A stretch of 64,000 nt of DNA. It comes from Reinekea marina (GTDB lineage: Bacteria > Pseudomonadota > Gammaproteobacteria > Pseudomonadales > Natronospirillaceae). The notes under the pieces are model-generated. The model was not told the DNA's origin and did not search any database. It worked only from the letters and a program-made list of their open reading frames with translations. Made by a program: the position numbers and the translations under genes. The first letter of the stretch is position 1; every line of letters begins with the position of its first letter. Location of the stretch: positions 2,778,501-2,842,500 of the forward strand of contig NZ_JAUFQI010000001.1 of the NCBI RefSeq assembly GCF_030409715.1, read 5' to 3'. This document shows positions 55,518 through 64,000 of the stretch, piece by piece.

Positions 55518-55679
55518 GTCAAAACATTTAAAACCGTCGCGGCTTCGCTTTGCTTTGCGCGCTTCTACTTAGGCTTGGTGGGTGGCATTTCTGGAGCGGG
55601 CATCTGAGCCAAGGATGGCGAAGTTGAGCGGTGTAGGGATGCGCGAACCGCGATCTGATGAAGTGAAGGCAGCCACCGA
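55518..55679 (+). repeat. structured repeat with GGA-loop hairpins, copy B
   Basis: Second copy, starting GTCAAAACATTTAAAACCGTC, with an extra stretch of about 24 bp (from about 55551) not in copy A. The outer stem (55575-55592 with 55662-55679) is weaker. Hairpins are GCC-AAGGAT-GGC (55608-55619) and GTGT-AGGGAT-GCGC (55631-55644). The second has two base changes from copy A that both keep G-U pairs. Loop sequences switch between AGGGAT and AAGGAT yet keep GGA. Confidence 0.7.
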
Positions 55680-55821
55680 GGTTGGTTTGGAGAGGGTTGT
55701 CGTTGATTGTTTTTCGTTTTAGGTGGAAATTTGCTATTCTGTGCGCCGCTTTTGACTTTGTAAATTTAGGCGACTCTATTCAATATTCAGGTTTGAATTC
55801 ATTTTTTTATAAGTAGTGATC

Positions 55822-58449
55822 ATGACAAAAACAGCTCGTAACGCCCAAGCATCTGCCAGTGACGCACCAAAACATACGCCAATGATGCAACAATACTTCC
55901 GCTTAAAAAAGGATCACCCAAATGACCTCCTTTTTTATAGAATGGGCGATTTCTACGAACTGTTTTTTGACGATGCTAAAAATGCGGCTCGGTTACTCGA
56001 CATTACACTGACAAAGCGCGGCCAAAGTGGTGGTCAACCTATCCCTATGGCTGGCATTCCCTATCATGCCGCTGAGAATTACATCGCCAGATTAGTGCAA
56101 GGTGGGCACACCGTTGCGGTGTGTGAGCAAGTTGGAGACCCAGCCACAGCAAAAGGTCCTGTAGAGCGCAAAGTAGTTCGCGTACTCACACCGGGCACAC
56201 TCAGCGACGAAGCTTATTTGCAGGATCGGCAAGAAAACTTATTAGGCTGTGTCTTTTTAAGCGAAGCAACTTGGGGGCTAGCGACGCTTGATATGGCCGG
56301 GGGACGGTTTTCTGTACAAGAACTATCAGACAACGCCAGTTTAGAAGCCGAATTAGAACGCTTAAAAATACGTGAGTTGCTTCACCCAGAAGACTTAGAC
56401 CTACCAACTACTCAGACTGAAAGCGCATTGCGCAGCCAACCCATCTGGCAGTTTGACTACGACACAAGTGTAGATGCCCTAACCACTCAATTTAAAACCA
56501 AAGACTTATCCGGCTTTGGTATTGAAAAAATGCATACCGCCATTCGTGCGGCTGGCTGCTTAATACAATACGCCAAAGAAACACAACGAGGCGACCTGCC
56601 GCATATTCGCGCCATAACCGCAGAGCGCTACGAAGAAAGCGTATTGTTAGATGGCGCGACGCGACGAAATTTAGAAATCGATATTAATGTTCGCGGCGAA
56701 GATGGCAATACCCTTTACGCCCTAATGGACAACACTTCAACTGCAATGGGAAGCCGAGCGTTAAGACGTTGGTTAAATCGCCCGTTGCGTGATCAGCAAG
56801 TGCTAAAAGAACGACAACAGGCCATTAGCTCACTGCTCGAATGTTTTCGTTACGAAACACTCGAACAACAACTCAAACCTATTGGCGATATTGAACGGGT
56901 TTTGACTCGAGTTGCACTTGGTTCCGCTCGCCCACGCGACCTAATTCGACTGCGCGAAGCACTGATAGCCGTGCCCGATCTAAAATCATTATTAGCGGAG
57001 ATAGACTCCCCTCTTTTAACCAATATCAGTGGACAGTTAACGGCCGACTCAAAATGGGTAGACGAACTTCAGCGGGCCATAATCGATAATCCGCCAGTCA
57101 TCATCAGAGAAGGCGGGGTTATTGCCGATGGTTATGATAACGAGCTAGATGAACTGCGTAACTTAGACGCCAATGCAGCTGAGTTTTTATCAAAACTGGA
57201 AGCCGACGAAAAAGAACGAACCGGATTAGCCTCTTTAAAAGTCGGTTATAACCGTGTTCACGGTTACTACATAGAAATCAGTAAATCGCAATCGGCTGAC
57301 GCGCCCGTTGAATATGTTCGTAGGCAAACTCTGAAAAACGCAGAACGTTTCATTATTCCCGAGTTAAAAGCATTCGAAGACAAAGCTCTCAGTGCAAAAA
57401 GCCGAGCACTCAGCAAAGAAAAAGCCTTGTACGAATCTCTCGTCCAACGACTAGGGGCCGACATAGAAGCATTGCAGCAGACCTGTAATGCCATCATAGA
57501 GTTAGACGTTTTATGTTGCTTAAGCCATTGTGCTGATCAACTAAACTGGGTGGCCCCTTCTTTGGTAGAGCGCGCTGGTATTGATATTGAAGCCGGTAGA
57601 CACCCTGTCATTGAATCACTTTCGACGGTACCTTTCGTGCCGAATGATACATTACTCAACGCAAGCTCTAGCTTGCAAATCATTACCGGGCCAAACATGG
57701 GCGGTAAATCAACCTATATGAGGCAAGTCGCCTTAATAACCTTACTGGCTTGTATTGGCAGTTACGTGCCTGCGCAAAAAGCAACAATTGGCGCAATAGA
57801 CCGCATATTCACCCGCATGGGCTCTTCAGATGATGTGGCTGGCGGGCGCTCAACGTTCATGGTGGAAATGACCGAAACAGCCAATATTTTGCACAATGCT
57901 ACACAAAATAGCTTAGTGATCATGGATGAAGTTGGTCGCGGCACCAGTACTTTTGATGGCTTATCTTTAGCTTGGTCAACAGCAACTCAATTAGTCAGCC
58001 AAGTAAAAGCCCTAACTTTGTTTGCGACGCATTATTTTGAAATGACCGCCTTAGCAGAGGCTAATCCAGAAGTCGCAAACGTGCACCTGGATGCGACCGA
58101 ACATGATGATAGGCTGGTGTTTTTACATCGAGTGCAACCAGGGCCTGCTAGCCAAAGCTATGGTATTCAAGTAGCCCGATTAGCTGGCGTCCCAGAATCT
58201 GTCATCAGCCACGCTAAGCAAAAACTCGCTGAGTTAGAAGCGATCAGTTTAGGTACAGAACACGCGCCGAAAGCTTTAGAGGCTGACAGCTCACATTCGC
58301 CTAGCCAACCAGCAGCAGGTCCTATGCAAGCCGATCTCTTTGCTGTATCAGCGCACCCGTTAGTCGATGCACTGCAGTCATTGGAGCTCGACAACATGAC
58401 AGCAAAACAGGCACTAGACTGGTTGTACGAAAGCAAAAAACGGCTATAG
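55822..58449 (+). CDS. mutS: DNA mismatch repair protein MutS
   Basis: Mismatch recognition ATPase. The mismatch-binding Phe-x-Glu motif lies in [12 protein letters not shown] (N-terminal). The ATPase has Walker [14 protein letters not shown], Walker [21 protein letters not shown] and a helix-turn-helix dimer end. A C-terminal extension of about 50 residues ends with [13 protein letters not shown], the tetramerisation/beta-clamp area. The ATG at 55822 (875 aa) is chosen; a GTG two codons upstream is possible. It is followed by fdxA and rpoS, as in Pseudomonas. Confidence 0.97.
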   Translation: MTKTARNAQASASDAPKHTPMMQQYFRLKKDHPNDLLFYRMGDFYELFFDDAKNAARLLDITLTKRGQSGGQPIPMAGIPYHAAENYIARLVQGGHTVAVCEQVGDPATAKGPVERKVVRVLTPGTLSDEAYLQDRQENLLGCVFLSEATWGLATLDMAGGRFSVQELSDNASLEAELERLKIRELLHPEDLDLPTTQTESALRSQPIWQFDYDTSVDALTTQFKTKDLSGFGIEKMHTAIRAAGCLIQYAKETQRGDLPHIRAITAERYEESVLLDGATRRNLEIDINVRGEDGNTLYALMDNTSTAMGSRALRRWLNRPLRDQQVLKERQQAISSLLECFRYETLEQQLKPIGDIERVLTRVALGSARPRDLIRLREALIAVPDLKSLLAEIDSPLLTNISGQLTADSKWVDELQRAIIDNPPVIIREGGVIADGYDNELDELRNLDANAAEFLSKLEADEKERTGLASLKVGYNRVHGYYIEISKSQSADAPVEYVRRQTLKNAERFIIPELKAFEDKALSAKSRALSKEKALYESLVQRLGADIEALQQTCNAIIELDVLCCLSHCADQLNWVAPSLVERAGIDIEAGRHPVIESLSTVPFVPNDTLLNASSSLQIITGPNMGGKSTYMRQVALITLLACIGSYVPAQKATIGAIDRIFTRMGSSDDVAGGRSTFMVEMTETANILHNATQNSLVIMDEVGRGTSTFDGLSLAWSTATQLVSQVKALTLFATHYFEMTALAEANPEVANVHLDATEHDDRLVFLHRVQPGPASQSYGIQVARLAGVPESVISHAKQKLAELEAISLGTEHAPKALEADSSHSPSQPAAGPMQADLFAVSAHPLVDALQSLELDNMTAKQALDWLYESKKRL

Positions 58450-58580
58450 TCATTAAAAACAGCTTTTATATAACCGTTAGAAATATCTATGAGATATAAT
58501 TGAATCAATATCACCTTGAGACTCTGCCGCTAGATCACTAGAATAGGCGCATTGTCCCAATTTACTTAGAGAGAAAGTTC

Positions 58581-58904
58581 ATGGCCTTTGTTGTCTTAGA
58601 AAACTGCATCAAGTGCAAGTACACCGACTGCGTTGAAGTATGCCCTGTCGATTGCTTTTATGAAGGCCCAAACTTTTTGGTCATTCATCCAGATGAGTGT
58701 ATCGATTGTGCGCTTTGTGAGCCTGAGTGCCCTGCAGAAGCCATTTTATCTGAAGATGAAATACCCGCAGATCAGATCGATTTTATTGAATTAAACGCTG
58801 AACTAGCAGAAGTTTGGCCAAATATAACCGAACAAAAAGATCCGCTCCCAGAAGCCGATGAACAAAATGGCGTTCCTGGAAAGCGCGAAGCACTCGAACG
58901 TTAG
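58581..58904 (+). CDS. fdxA: 7Fe ferredoxin FdxA
   Basis: Soluble electron carrier with one [3Fe-4S] and one [4Fe-4S] cluster. Cysteine motifs are [20 protein letters not shown] and [12 protein letters not shown]. At 107 aa it matches the Azotobacter/Pseudomonas ferredoxin I type, with the usual C-terminal extension. It starts 131 bp after mutS with a GAGAGA ribosome-binding site. Confidence 0.96.
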   Translation: MAFVVLENCIKCKYTDCVEVCPVDCFYEGPNFLVIHPDECIDCALCEPECPAEAILSEDEIPADQIDFIELNAELAEVWPNITEQKDPLPEADEQNGVPGKREALER

Positions 58905-58921
58905 ACCTAATCGTTAAACTC

Positions 58922-58950
58922 AAAAAAGCCGGCATTAGCCGGCTTTTTTT
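58922..58950. terminator. bidirectional terminator between fdxA and rpoS
   Basis: AAGCCGGC (58926-58933) and GCCGGCTT (58938-58945) form a perfect 8-bp stem with a 4-nt ATTA loop, flanked by six A upstream and seven T downstream. It serves fdxA on the plus strand and rpoS on the minus strand. Confidence 0.9.
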
Positions 58951-58972
58951 ATACATGGGTTTGAATCAATCG

Positions 58973-59989
58973 TTATGCGCCAAATAACGCCACAGCTGAT
59001 AACCCCTGTTTTTCCATAATATCTCGAAGTCGCTTCAAAGATTCTACCTGAATCTGACGCACTCGCTCACGAGTTAATCCAATTTCTCGGCCCACATCTT
59101 CAAGAGTGGATGTTTCATGACCTCTTAAACCAAAACGGCGCGCAACGACTTCACGTTGTTTTTCCGATAATTCGTCTAACCAGCGATCAATCGATTGCTT
59201 TAAGTCTTGCTCTTGTAAGTCATCAGATGGGTCGTTAGCGTGCTCATCTGCAACGGTGTCTAACAGACTCTTTTCTGAGCTCGGACCAACCGGAGTATCA
59301 ATTGACGTTACTCGCTCATTCAGTGAAAGCATTTTTTTAACATCAGATACCGGCTTACCTAATAATTCCGCGATATCTTCAGGTGTTGGCTCATGATCCA
59401 GCTTCTGAGCCAGCTCACGTGCCGCACGCAAATATACGTTTAGTTCTTTAACCACATGGATGGGCAAACGAATGGTGCGCGTTTGATTCATAATCGCGCG
59501 TTCAATGGTTTGACGGATCCACCAGGTAGCGTAGGTTGAAAAACGGAAACCTCGCTCAGGATCAAATTTCTCAACCGCTCGGATCAAACCCAGATTACCT
59601 TCTTCGATCAAGTCTAATAATGTAAGACCTCGATTTAGGTATCGTCGGGCAATTTTTACCACAAGACGTAAGTTACTTTCGATCATACGTTTCCGGCCCG
59701 ATGGCTCACCTTTGCGTACCAGTCGAGCAAAGTAGACTTCTTCTTCAGGACTCAGTAACGGCGAAAAGCCGATTTCGTTTAAATAGAGCTGCGTGGCATC
59801 CAGAGAGCGCTGCATGTTGCCATTAGCATTGAGAGCGTCTTGAAACTCTCCATCTTCTTCATTGGCATCAAATTGGGATGGCTCAGCTTCGACTGCGTAA
59901 GCCGATTCTTCTGGAGCATTAATTAGGTTAGTGAAACTCTTAATGTGTTCTTCTGCGATAGCAGTATTGGCTTCCCTGAGTTCTGTCAT
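58973..59989 (-). CDS. rpoS: stationary-phase sigma factor RpoS
   Basis: Group 2 sigma70-family factor. Region 1.2 begins near [21 protein letters not shown], region 2 has [20 protein letters not shown] and [15 protein letters not shown], and region 4 has [20 protein letters not shown] with the [23 protein letters not shown]. At 338 aa it matches RpoS, not RpoD. It lies downstream of nlpD, whose coding region usually contains the main rpoS promoter. Confidence 0.97.
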   Translation of the reverse strand: MTELREANTAIAEEHIKSFTNLINAPEESAYAVEAEPSQFDANEEDGEFQDALNANGNMQRSLDATQLYLNEIGFSPLLSPEEEVYFARLVRKGEPSGRKRMIESNLRLVVKIARRYLNRGLTLLDLIEEGNLGLIRAVEKFDPERGFRFSTYATWWIRQTIERAIMNQTRTIRLPIHVVKELNVYLRAARELAQKLDHEPTPEDIAELLGKPVSDVKKMLSLNERVTSIDTPVGPSSEKSLLDTVADEHANDPSDDLQEQDLKQSIDRWLDELSEKQREVVARRFGLRGHETSTLEDVGREIGLTRERVRQIQVESLKRLRDIMEKQGLSAVALFGA

Positions 59990-60041
59990 AGTGTTGCACC
60001 TGTGCTTTATACTTTCTATATCGGAACGCTGTCCAAAATCT

Positions 60042-60923
60042 TTAGCGCTTTGGCAAAAAAGACTGTGGATTAACTGGTTTCCCGTTCCGTCTTATCTCGA
60101 AGTGCAAGCCGGGCTGGTCTCCCTGCTTACCCATCTTAGCAATTTGCTGCCCGACAGAAACTTTGTCGCTTTCTTTTACCAGTATTTGTTGAGCGAATGC
60201 GTAAGCGCTTAACAAAGACCCAGAATGTTCGACAATAATCAAGTTTCCATAGCCTGGTAACCCATTACCTGCATAGACGACAACTCCACTCGCCGCTGCA
60301 GTGATAGAATCGCCAATTGAGCCCCTGATATCAATGCCCTTCTGGGTAGACGAACCAGACTTATATGTTCGCACTATATTCCCATTATGTGGCCACTTCC
60401 ATTGCCCTGGTGATTCAGAGCCCAATTCATTGACTGCTTTGGTAATTTTGGCACTACTACTGTTAACTTTTGTAACTGACTTCGAGGGACTACTTGAGGC
60501 AGGCTTCGTGACCGGTTTAGCCGCAGGCTTTGCGGTGATTTGTGGTGCAGATGCTTCTTTTAATGCCAACGCCTGCCCTTCATAAATGGCATAGTTGCGA
60601 TCAATATTATTGGCATTGGCGAGCTTTTTATAATCCAGTCCAAAGCGAAAAGCTATAGAGTACAAGGTATCTCCAGGCTTAACCAAATAAAATTGAGGGT
60701 TAGCATTACTGTATACCGTAGATTCAATTTCAGGCTCACCGGTGGCACTCAATACCGATTTATCATGATCTATTGAGGTAAACCGCGAATGGTTGACGCA
60801 TCCGGCTATTATTACAACCAAAATACCGACAAGCAGTTTTTTTGACGCTAATACCACAGGTTTTTTATCCTCAAATAGAGACGCTGTTCTCACATTTTTT
60901 GCGGACTGAACAGCGTTAAACAT
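60042..60923 (-). CDS. nlpD: murein hydrolase activator lipoprotein NlpD
   Basis: Outer-membrane lipoprotein that activates the amidase AmiC at division. It has a lipobox IIAGC, a LysM domain (about 77-120, [20 protein letters not shown]) and a C-terminal LytM/M23 domain (about 180-293). In that domain some catalytic positions are replaced (GIDIRG, AYAFAQ), with only LHFEIR retained, as expected for an activator and not an enzyme. A GTG at 60857, with GAGGA 9 nt upstream, would give a more normal lipoprotein signal of about 20 residues and may be the true start. Confidence 0.92.
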   Translation of the reverse strand: MFNAVQSAKNVRTASLFEDKKPVVLASKKLLVGILVVIIAGCVNHSRFTSIDHDKSVLSATGEPEIESTVYSNANPQFYLVKPGDTLYSIAFRFGLDYKKLANANNIDRNYAIYEGQALALKEASAPQITAKPAAKPVTKPASSSPSKSVTKVNSSSAKITKAVNELGSESPGQWKWPHNGNIVRTYKSGSSTQKGIDIRGSIGDSITAAASGVVVYAGNGLPGYGNLIIVEHSGSLLSAYAFAQQILVKESDKVSVGQQIAKMGKQGDQPGLHFEIRRNGKPVNPQSFLPKR

Positions 60924-61037
60924 AATTTCTTATAGCTAAGGGCATCTCAAACAGGGTTTCAAATGACAAATCTATCTAATTAAATCAATATAAATATTCA
61001 AAATTTTTATTTTCTTTACATAAACCTGCAGTAAGAG

Positions 61038-61910
61038 TTAGTTTTTTGACCATTTTGTCAACAACCAGACTAATCCACTTCCGAAAACAAATGTAATAAC
61101 AGATAGCATTAAAAAGCTCGGCTGTGTGGTTTGCTCTGTAAACTGGCTCGGCAGCAACCAAAGGCGTTCGGTTTCTATTTGCCAAGGCCAAACTTTGACT
61201 AGTGCTCCCACGACAAAGCCCAACATAAAGCTCATCACAGAGTCGTGCCAGCGGCGTAACAACCATTGCAGTAGCTGCGCAAAGCTTAAAATTCCTACCA
61301 AGCAACCTACAGCAACCCAAGCAATGATACTAAACTCTTTATCGTGCACAGCATCTACGACCACACTATACAACCCAAGCAATAACAACATAAACGATCC
61401 AGAAATACCGGGTAACACCATTGCTGAAATAGCAATAGCGCCTCCGAGCATCAAAAGCAACGGCGTTGGCTCAAGGCTCGCTGGCGTTGCAAATATTAAT
61501 CCCACTGCAATACCGGCACCCATTAACAGCAAGATGACATCCCTAATGGTCCAGTGTTTTCCGGAACACATAAACCATAAAGACACCACAATAACACCCA
61601 TGAAAAATGCCCATACCGCGGGCGCATAGTGCTCTAACAACCAATGCATCGCCGAGAGTGTACTAAACAGGCTTACCAAGATTCCTATGCCTAGAGACAA
61701 TAAGAAGGTGCCATCGATGGCTTGCCAAAGACCCTTAAAATCTTTTCGTTTAATGAATGCCCATAGAGATGGTTTAAAAGACGCAATGGCTGCAATAAAC
61801 CGTTCATATATCCCTGTAATTAATGCAATGGTACCGCCCGATACGCCAGGTACACCGTCCGCAACGCCCATGGCTGCGCCTTTAAGCACCCAACTGATGA
61901 TGTTTTTCAT
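61038..61910 (-). CDS. DUF368 membrane protein, likely undecaprenyl-phosphate translocase (PopT-like)
   Basis: Polytopic membrane protein of the DUF368 family with about eight helices. The N-terminal motif GVADGVPGVSGGTIALITGIYERFI (two glycine-rich reentrant segments with later MVLPGISGSFMLLLLGLY) is typical. DUF368 proteins (PopT) have recently been shown in Vibrio cholerae and Staphylococcus to return undecaprenyl phosphate to the cytoplasmic face. At 290 aa it has normal length. It overlaps pcm (ATGA) and lies before nlpD, inside a cluster where it is not normally found. Confidence 0.88.
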   Translation of the reverse strand: MKNIISWVLKGAAMGVADGVPGVSGGTIALITGIYERFIAAIASFKPSLWAFIKRKDFKGLWQAIDGTFLLSLGIGILVSLFSTLSAMHWLLEHYAPAVWAFFMGVIVVSLWFMCSGKHWTIRDVILLLMGAGIAVGLIFATPASLEPTPLLLMLGGAIAISAMVLPGISGSFMLLLLGLYSVVVDAVHDKEFSIIAWVAVGCLVGILSFAQLLQWLLRRWHDSVMSFMLGFVVGALVKVWPWQIETERLWLLPSQFTEQTTQPSFLMLSVITFVFGSGLVWLLTKWSKN

Positions 61911-62575
61911 GACTCCCTTTTTACTCCTTGCAACATGGGTACAAATACCACCGGCTCAATTTTTTGAATATCAAGTTCATCTCCGTGTTTATCGATAACC
62001 GTTAAGTATTGTTCCTCTTCGCCTATCGGCATAATGAGGCGGCCACCATCAGGTATGAGCTGATCAACCAATTCTTTAGGTGGCTCAGAGGGTGCGGCTG
62101 TTCCGATGATGACATCGAAGGGAGCCTGGGTAGGCCAACCTAAGAACCCATCGGCCATTTTTAATTGTGTATTGTAAAGCTTTAACGCTCTAATCCGAGC
62201 TCGAGCCTTTTGCTGTAATGGTTCAATTCTTTCAACACTGAAAACCTCACTCACCACATTGGCCAGCACGCAGGTTTGAAAACCAGAACCAGTTCCAATT
62301 TCTAAAACTGTCTCATGATGTGGTGCTTGTAAAACTAATTCTGTCATTCGGGCAACAATGTAAGGTTGCGATAAGGTTTGTGCATAACCAATAGGGACAG
62401 ATATGTCTTCGTACGCTTTGTGCCCTAACGCCTCATCAACAAACAGGTGTCGAGGCACTTTATTAAAGCAATCTAATACTCTTGGGTCTCTTATACCCTG
62501 CTCAAAAAGCCGTTCTATCAACCGCGCTCTAGTCCGCGCCGATGTCATACCTATGCCATTCAATTGCTCTTTCAT
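61907..62575 (-). CDS. pcm: protein-L-isoaspartate O-methyltransferase Pcm
   Basis: Repairs isoaspartyl damage in proteins using S-adenosylmethionine. Family signatures are PIGYAQTLSQPYIVARMTE, the SAM motif LEIGTGSGFQTCVLA, and IIGTAAPSEPPKELVDQL. The frame opens 13 codons further upstream inside truD, but the ATG at 62575 overlaps the truD stop as TGATG and gives 222 aa, the usual length. In most gammaproteobacteria surE lies between truD and pcm. It is missing here. Confidence 0.94.
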   Translation of the reverse strand: MKEQLNGIGMTSARTRARLIERLFEQGIRDPRVLDCFNKVPRHLFVDEALGHKAYEDISVPIGYAQTLSQPYIVARMTELVLQAPHHETVLEIGTGSGFQTCVLANVVSEVFSVERIEPLQQKARARIRALKLYNTQLKMADGFLGWPTQAPFDVIIGTAAPSEPPKELVDQLIPDGGRLIMPIGEEEQYLTVIDKHGDELDIQKIEPVVFVPMLQGVKRES

Positions 62576-63621
62576 CACTCGTTCCAATCCGAACTCAACA
62601 GACCAAGCTGCCAATCAAATAGCTCAGTCATTACCGCAGTTGCGTAGCATCCTGCAGGTAAGAAAAAAGAAAAAACCGGATCGCCGTTTTCAAAGTGCAA
62701 GGCGGGTGACTCAGGGAACACTCTTAATTTTCGAAAGTGCCGTGCCACCCGTTTGTTTATCAACGCGGTGGTTAGCTCCTGAAAAGGTTCAAGTGTATTC
62801 TGCTCTCGTGCGTCTAAAGCAGCAAATTCATCTCGGCTTTCACCAGGCAAGCTAGCACTGGGCGAAATCTCACCGTTTTTACAGCGCTCTATTTCAGCAG
62901 GTTCTATTATTTCACAGTAAAAGCCTGCCTTGCCTGCGTTAAATTGCGCAAAGTCACCTGGAATAAGCGTACTCCAACTCCCTTCGGCAATGCGCTGAGC
63001 CAAAAGGTTATTAAATAAATAAGAGCGAACGGCCGACAAGCAAATAGATTGCAAATGTTTAGGCAGCTTTTTTTCTCCGAGCAACCATTGCGAACCATCT
63101 TCTACATTTCTACCTTGCCGACCAAATCGTTGCGGACCAAAATAGTTAGGGATGCCATGCTCACAAACCTGAGACCAGTTTTTCTCGATAATGTCCTTAG
63201 ATTGTTCAACATTTCGAACCCTTATGGTGAAATTGTTCCCAATAAGTTGCCCTGTACGAAGCTTTTTACTATGCCGCGTGGCGTTGATGATCTTGACGCC
63301 ATCTATTTCAAGCAGGCTGGTATCTGGGGATTGCAAACCAGGCAGGTGAACAGAAAAAGTTTGAATAGTAATGGCTTGACGGTCTTTTAACCCAGCATAA
63401 CTAACGTGCCTGGGTTGAACATTCGCCCACTTTGCAATTTGCTTGGCGACCCACGCGGTGTTTTGATTTGTTTTTTCGATTGTAAGCCAAAGGTGCTCAC
63501 CTTCACCACTGGGGCTTTCAGGAAGTTTTTCAATTACTTTAAAGTCTTCAGGGTATTGTTTTAATACCCCTTTAACGCGTTCAAATGAATAGGCGTGTGG
63601 CCAATCTAAAGAAAATTTCAT
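62575..63621 (-). CDS. truD: tRNA pseudouridine(13) synthase TruD
   Basis: Forms pseudouridine 13 in tRNA. The catalytic aspartate is in [15 protein letters not shown] and the family [18 protein letters not shown] motif is present. At 348 aa it has normal length. It overlaps ispF upstream (ATGA) and pcm downstream (TGATG), so the three are translationally coupled. Confidence 0.96.
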   Translation of the reverse strand: MKFSLDWPHAYSFERVKGVLKQYPEDFKVIEKLPESPSGEGEHLWLTIEKTNQNTAWVAKQIAKWANVQPRHVSYAGLKDRQAITIQTFSVHLPGLQSPDTSLLEIDGVKIINATRHSKKLRTGQLIGNNFTIRVRNVEQSKDIIEKNWSQVCEHGIPNYFGPQRFGRQGRNVEDGSQWLLGEKKLPKHLQSICLSAVRSYLFNNLLAQRIAEGSWSTLIPGDFAQFNAGKAGFYCEIIEPAEIERCKNGEISPSASLPGESRDEFAALDAREQNTLEPFQELTTALINKRVARHFRKLRVFPESPALHFENGDPVFSFFLPAGCYATAVMTELFDWQLGLLSSDWNE

Positions 63622-64000
63622 GGCTCAGCCTTCATAAGTAAGCACACGGCATCCACGGCGATGCCTTCTTTTCGTCCAACAAAGCCTAACTTTTCAGTCG
63701 TAGTTGCTTTGACATTTACGCAACTGGCTTCAACGCGCAAATCAGCCGCAATGGTATTGGCCATTGCCTGTTTGTAATCTTTTAGGCGAGGCGCTTGGGC
63801 CGCTATTGTTATGTCTACATTCCCCACTCGATAGCCCTGTTCTTGAACCAAATCGACGACATGCCTTAATAAGACACGTGAATCGGCACCCGCATACTGA
63901 GCATCGGTGTCTGGGAAGTGTTCACCTATATCACCGGCGGCAATAGCACCTAACAAGGCGTCACACAAAGCATGCAACACCACATCTCCGTCGGAATGTG
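63618..64000 (-). CDS. ispF: 2-C-methyl-D-erythritol 2,4-cyclodiphosphate synthase IspF (5' end beyond window)
   Basis: MEP-pathway enzyme for isoprenoid precursors. The frame is open to the window edge, which cuts off the first 30 or so residues, including the GHGFDVH metal ligands. Visible are [18 protein letters not shown] (with metal-binding His), [11 protein letters not shown], and the C-terminal [19 protein letters not shown]. The part shown is about 127 codons of the usual 157. A frame-internal ATG at 63983 is not the start. Confidence 0.96.
   Translation of the reverse strand, partial: HSDGDVVLHALCDALLGAIAAGDIGEHFPDTDAQYAGADSRVLLRHVVDLVQEQGYRVGNVDITIAAQAPRLKDYKQAMANTIAADLRVEASCVNVKATTTEKLGFVGRKEGIAVDAVCLLMKAEP

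Larger units (their letters stand above)
55248..55821. other. 574-bp intergenic region between pncC and mutS with repeat pair
   Basis: No protein-coding gene is convincing here. The region holds two tandem copies of a structured repeat (55330-55465 and 55518-55679), each preceded by a GCTGCAAG/GCTGCGAG-type motif. The stretch 55690-55821 is AT-rich and is the likely mutS promoter and leader. The pncC promoter must lie near 55250-55330. Confidence 0.7.

Noticed and set aside
55368..55607. 79-codon open frame across the structured repeats
   Set aside because: The reading frame crosses both repeat copies, has no good ribosome-binding site, and the differences between copies preserve RNA pairing, not codons.

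Overview
The window is chromosomal DNA of a marine-type gammaproteobacterium. It carries one densely packed set of housekeeping genes, with no insertion sequence, prophage, rRNA or CRISPR array that I can see. Gene order closely resembles Pseudomonas and Oceanospirillales: aspS-yebC-ruvCAB-tol-pal-cpoB-queC-tRNA-Lys, ccoNOQP-ccoGHIS-fnr, recA-recX-alaS-lysC-csrA-tRNA-Ser/Arg, and mutS-fdxA-rpoS-nlpD-pcm-truD-ispF. A sodium-pumping oxaloacetate decarboxylase and a TRAP transporter fit a marine heterotroph. A Reinekea/Saccharospirillum-like organism is only a guess.

Layout. At 0-15 kb: an M48 protease of the BepA type, nadA, two tRNA-Lys genes, queC, the Tol-Pal envelope operon, ruvCAB with a TRIC-type channel gene inserted between ruvC and ruvA, yebC, aspS, a lytic transglycosylase and acylphosphatase. 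At 15-28 kb: a PilZ-like protein, the complete cbb3 oxidase locus (structural ccoNOQP; assembly ccoGHIS), a SafE-type membrane protein, a GGCT-fold protein, ttcA, an FNR/ANR regulator, and a 39-residue membrane protein behind a near-perfect FNR box that resembles the cbb3 subunit CcoM. At 28-36 kb: nudC, a Pat-type protein acetyltransferase divergent from an HDAC-like deacetylase, a YlqF-type GTPase, a D-cysteine desulfhydrase-like enzyme and an unrecognised coiled-coil protein. At 36.4-37.4 kb: a repetitive tRNA-Asp/tRNA-Val array with one truncated tRNA relic. At 37.5-41 kb: a four-gene TRAP transporter with a TatT lipoprotein.

At 41.1-43.6 kb there is a tight three-gene cassette: a ZorA/MotA-like protein, a ZorB/MotB-OmpA-like protein and a small Cys/His-rich protein. 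No ZorC, ZorD or ZorE gene is nearby. At 43.7-47 kb: oadGAB. At 47-54.7 kb: dusC, tRNA-Arg x2, tRNA-Ser, csrA, lysC, alaS, recX and recA with a perfect LexA-type box. At 54.8-64 kb: pncC, an intergenic stretch with two tandem copies of a structured repeat, then mutS, fdxA, rpoS, nlpD, a DUF368 gene, pcm, truD and ispF (cut by the window end).

The most interesting items are the paired structured repeats at 55.3-55.7 kb, whose hairpins present A(A/G)GGAT loops of the kind bound by CsrA/RsmA; the ZorAB-like cassette; the FNR-controlled CcoM-like small protein; the decaying tRNA array; and the local departures from usual gene order (TRIC in ruv, DUF368 next to pcm, no ybgC, queE or surE at their usual places).
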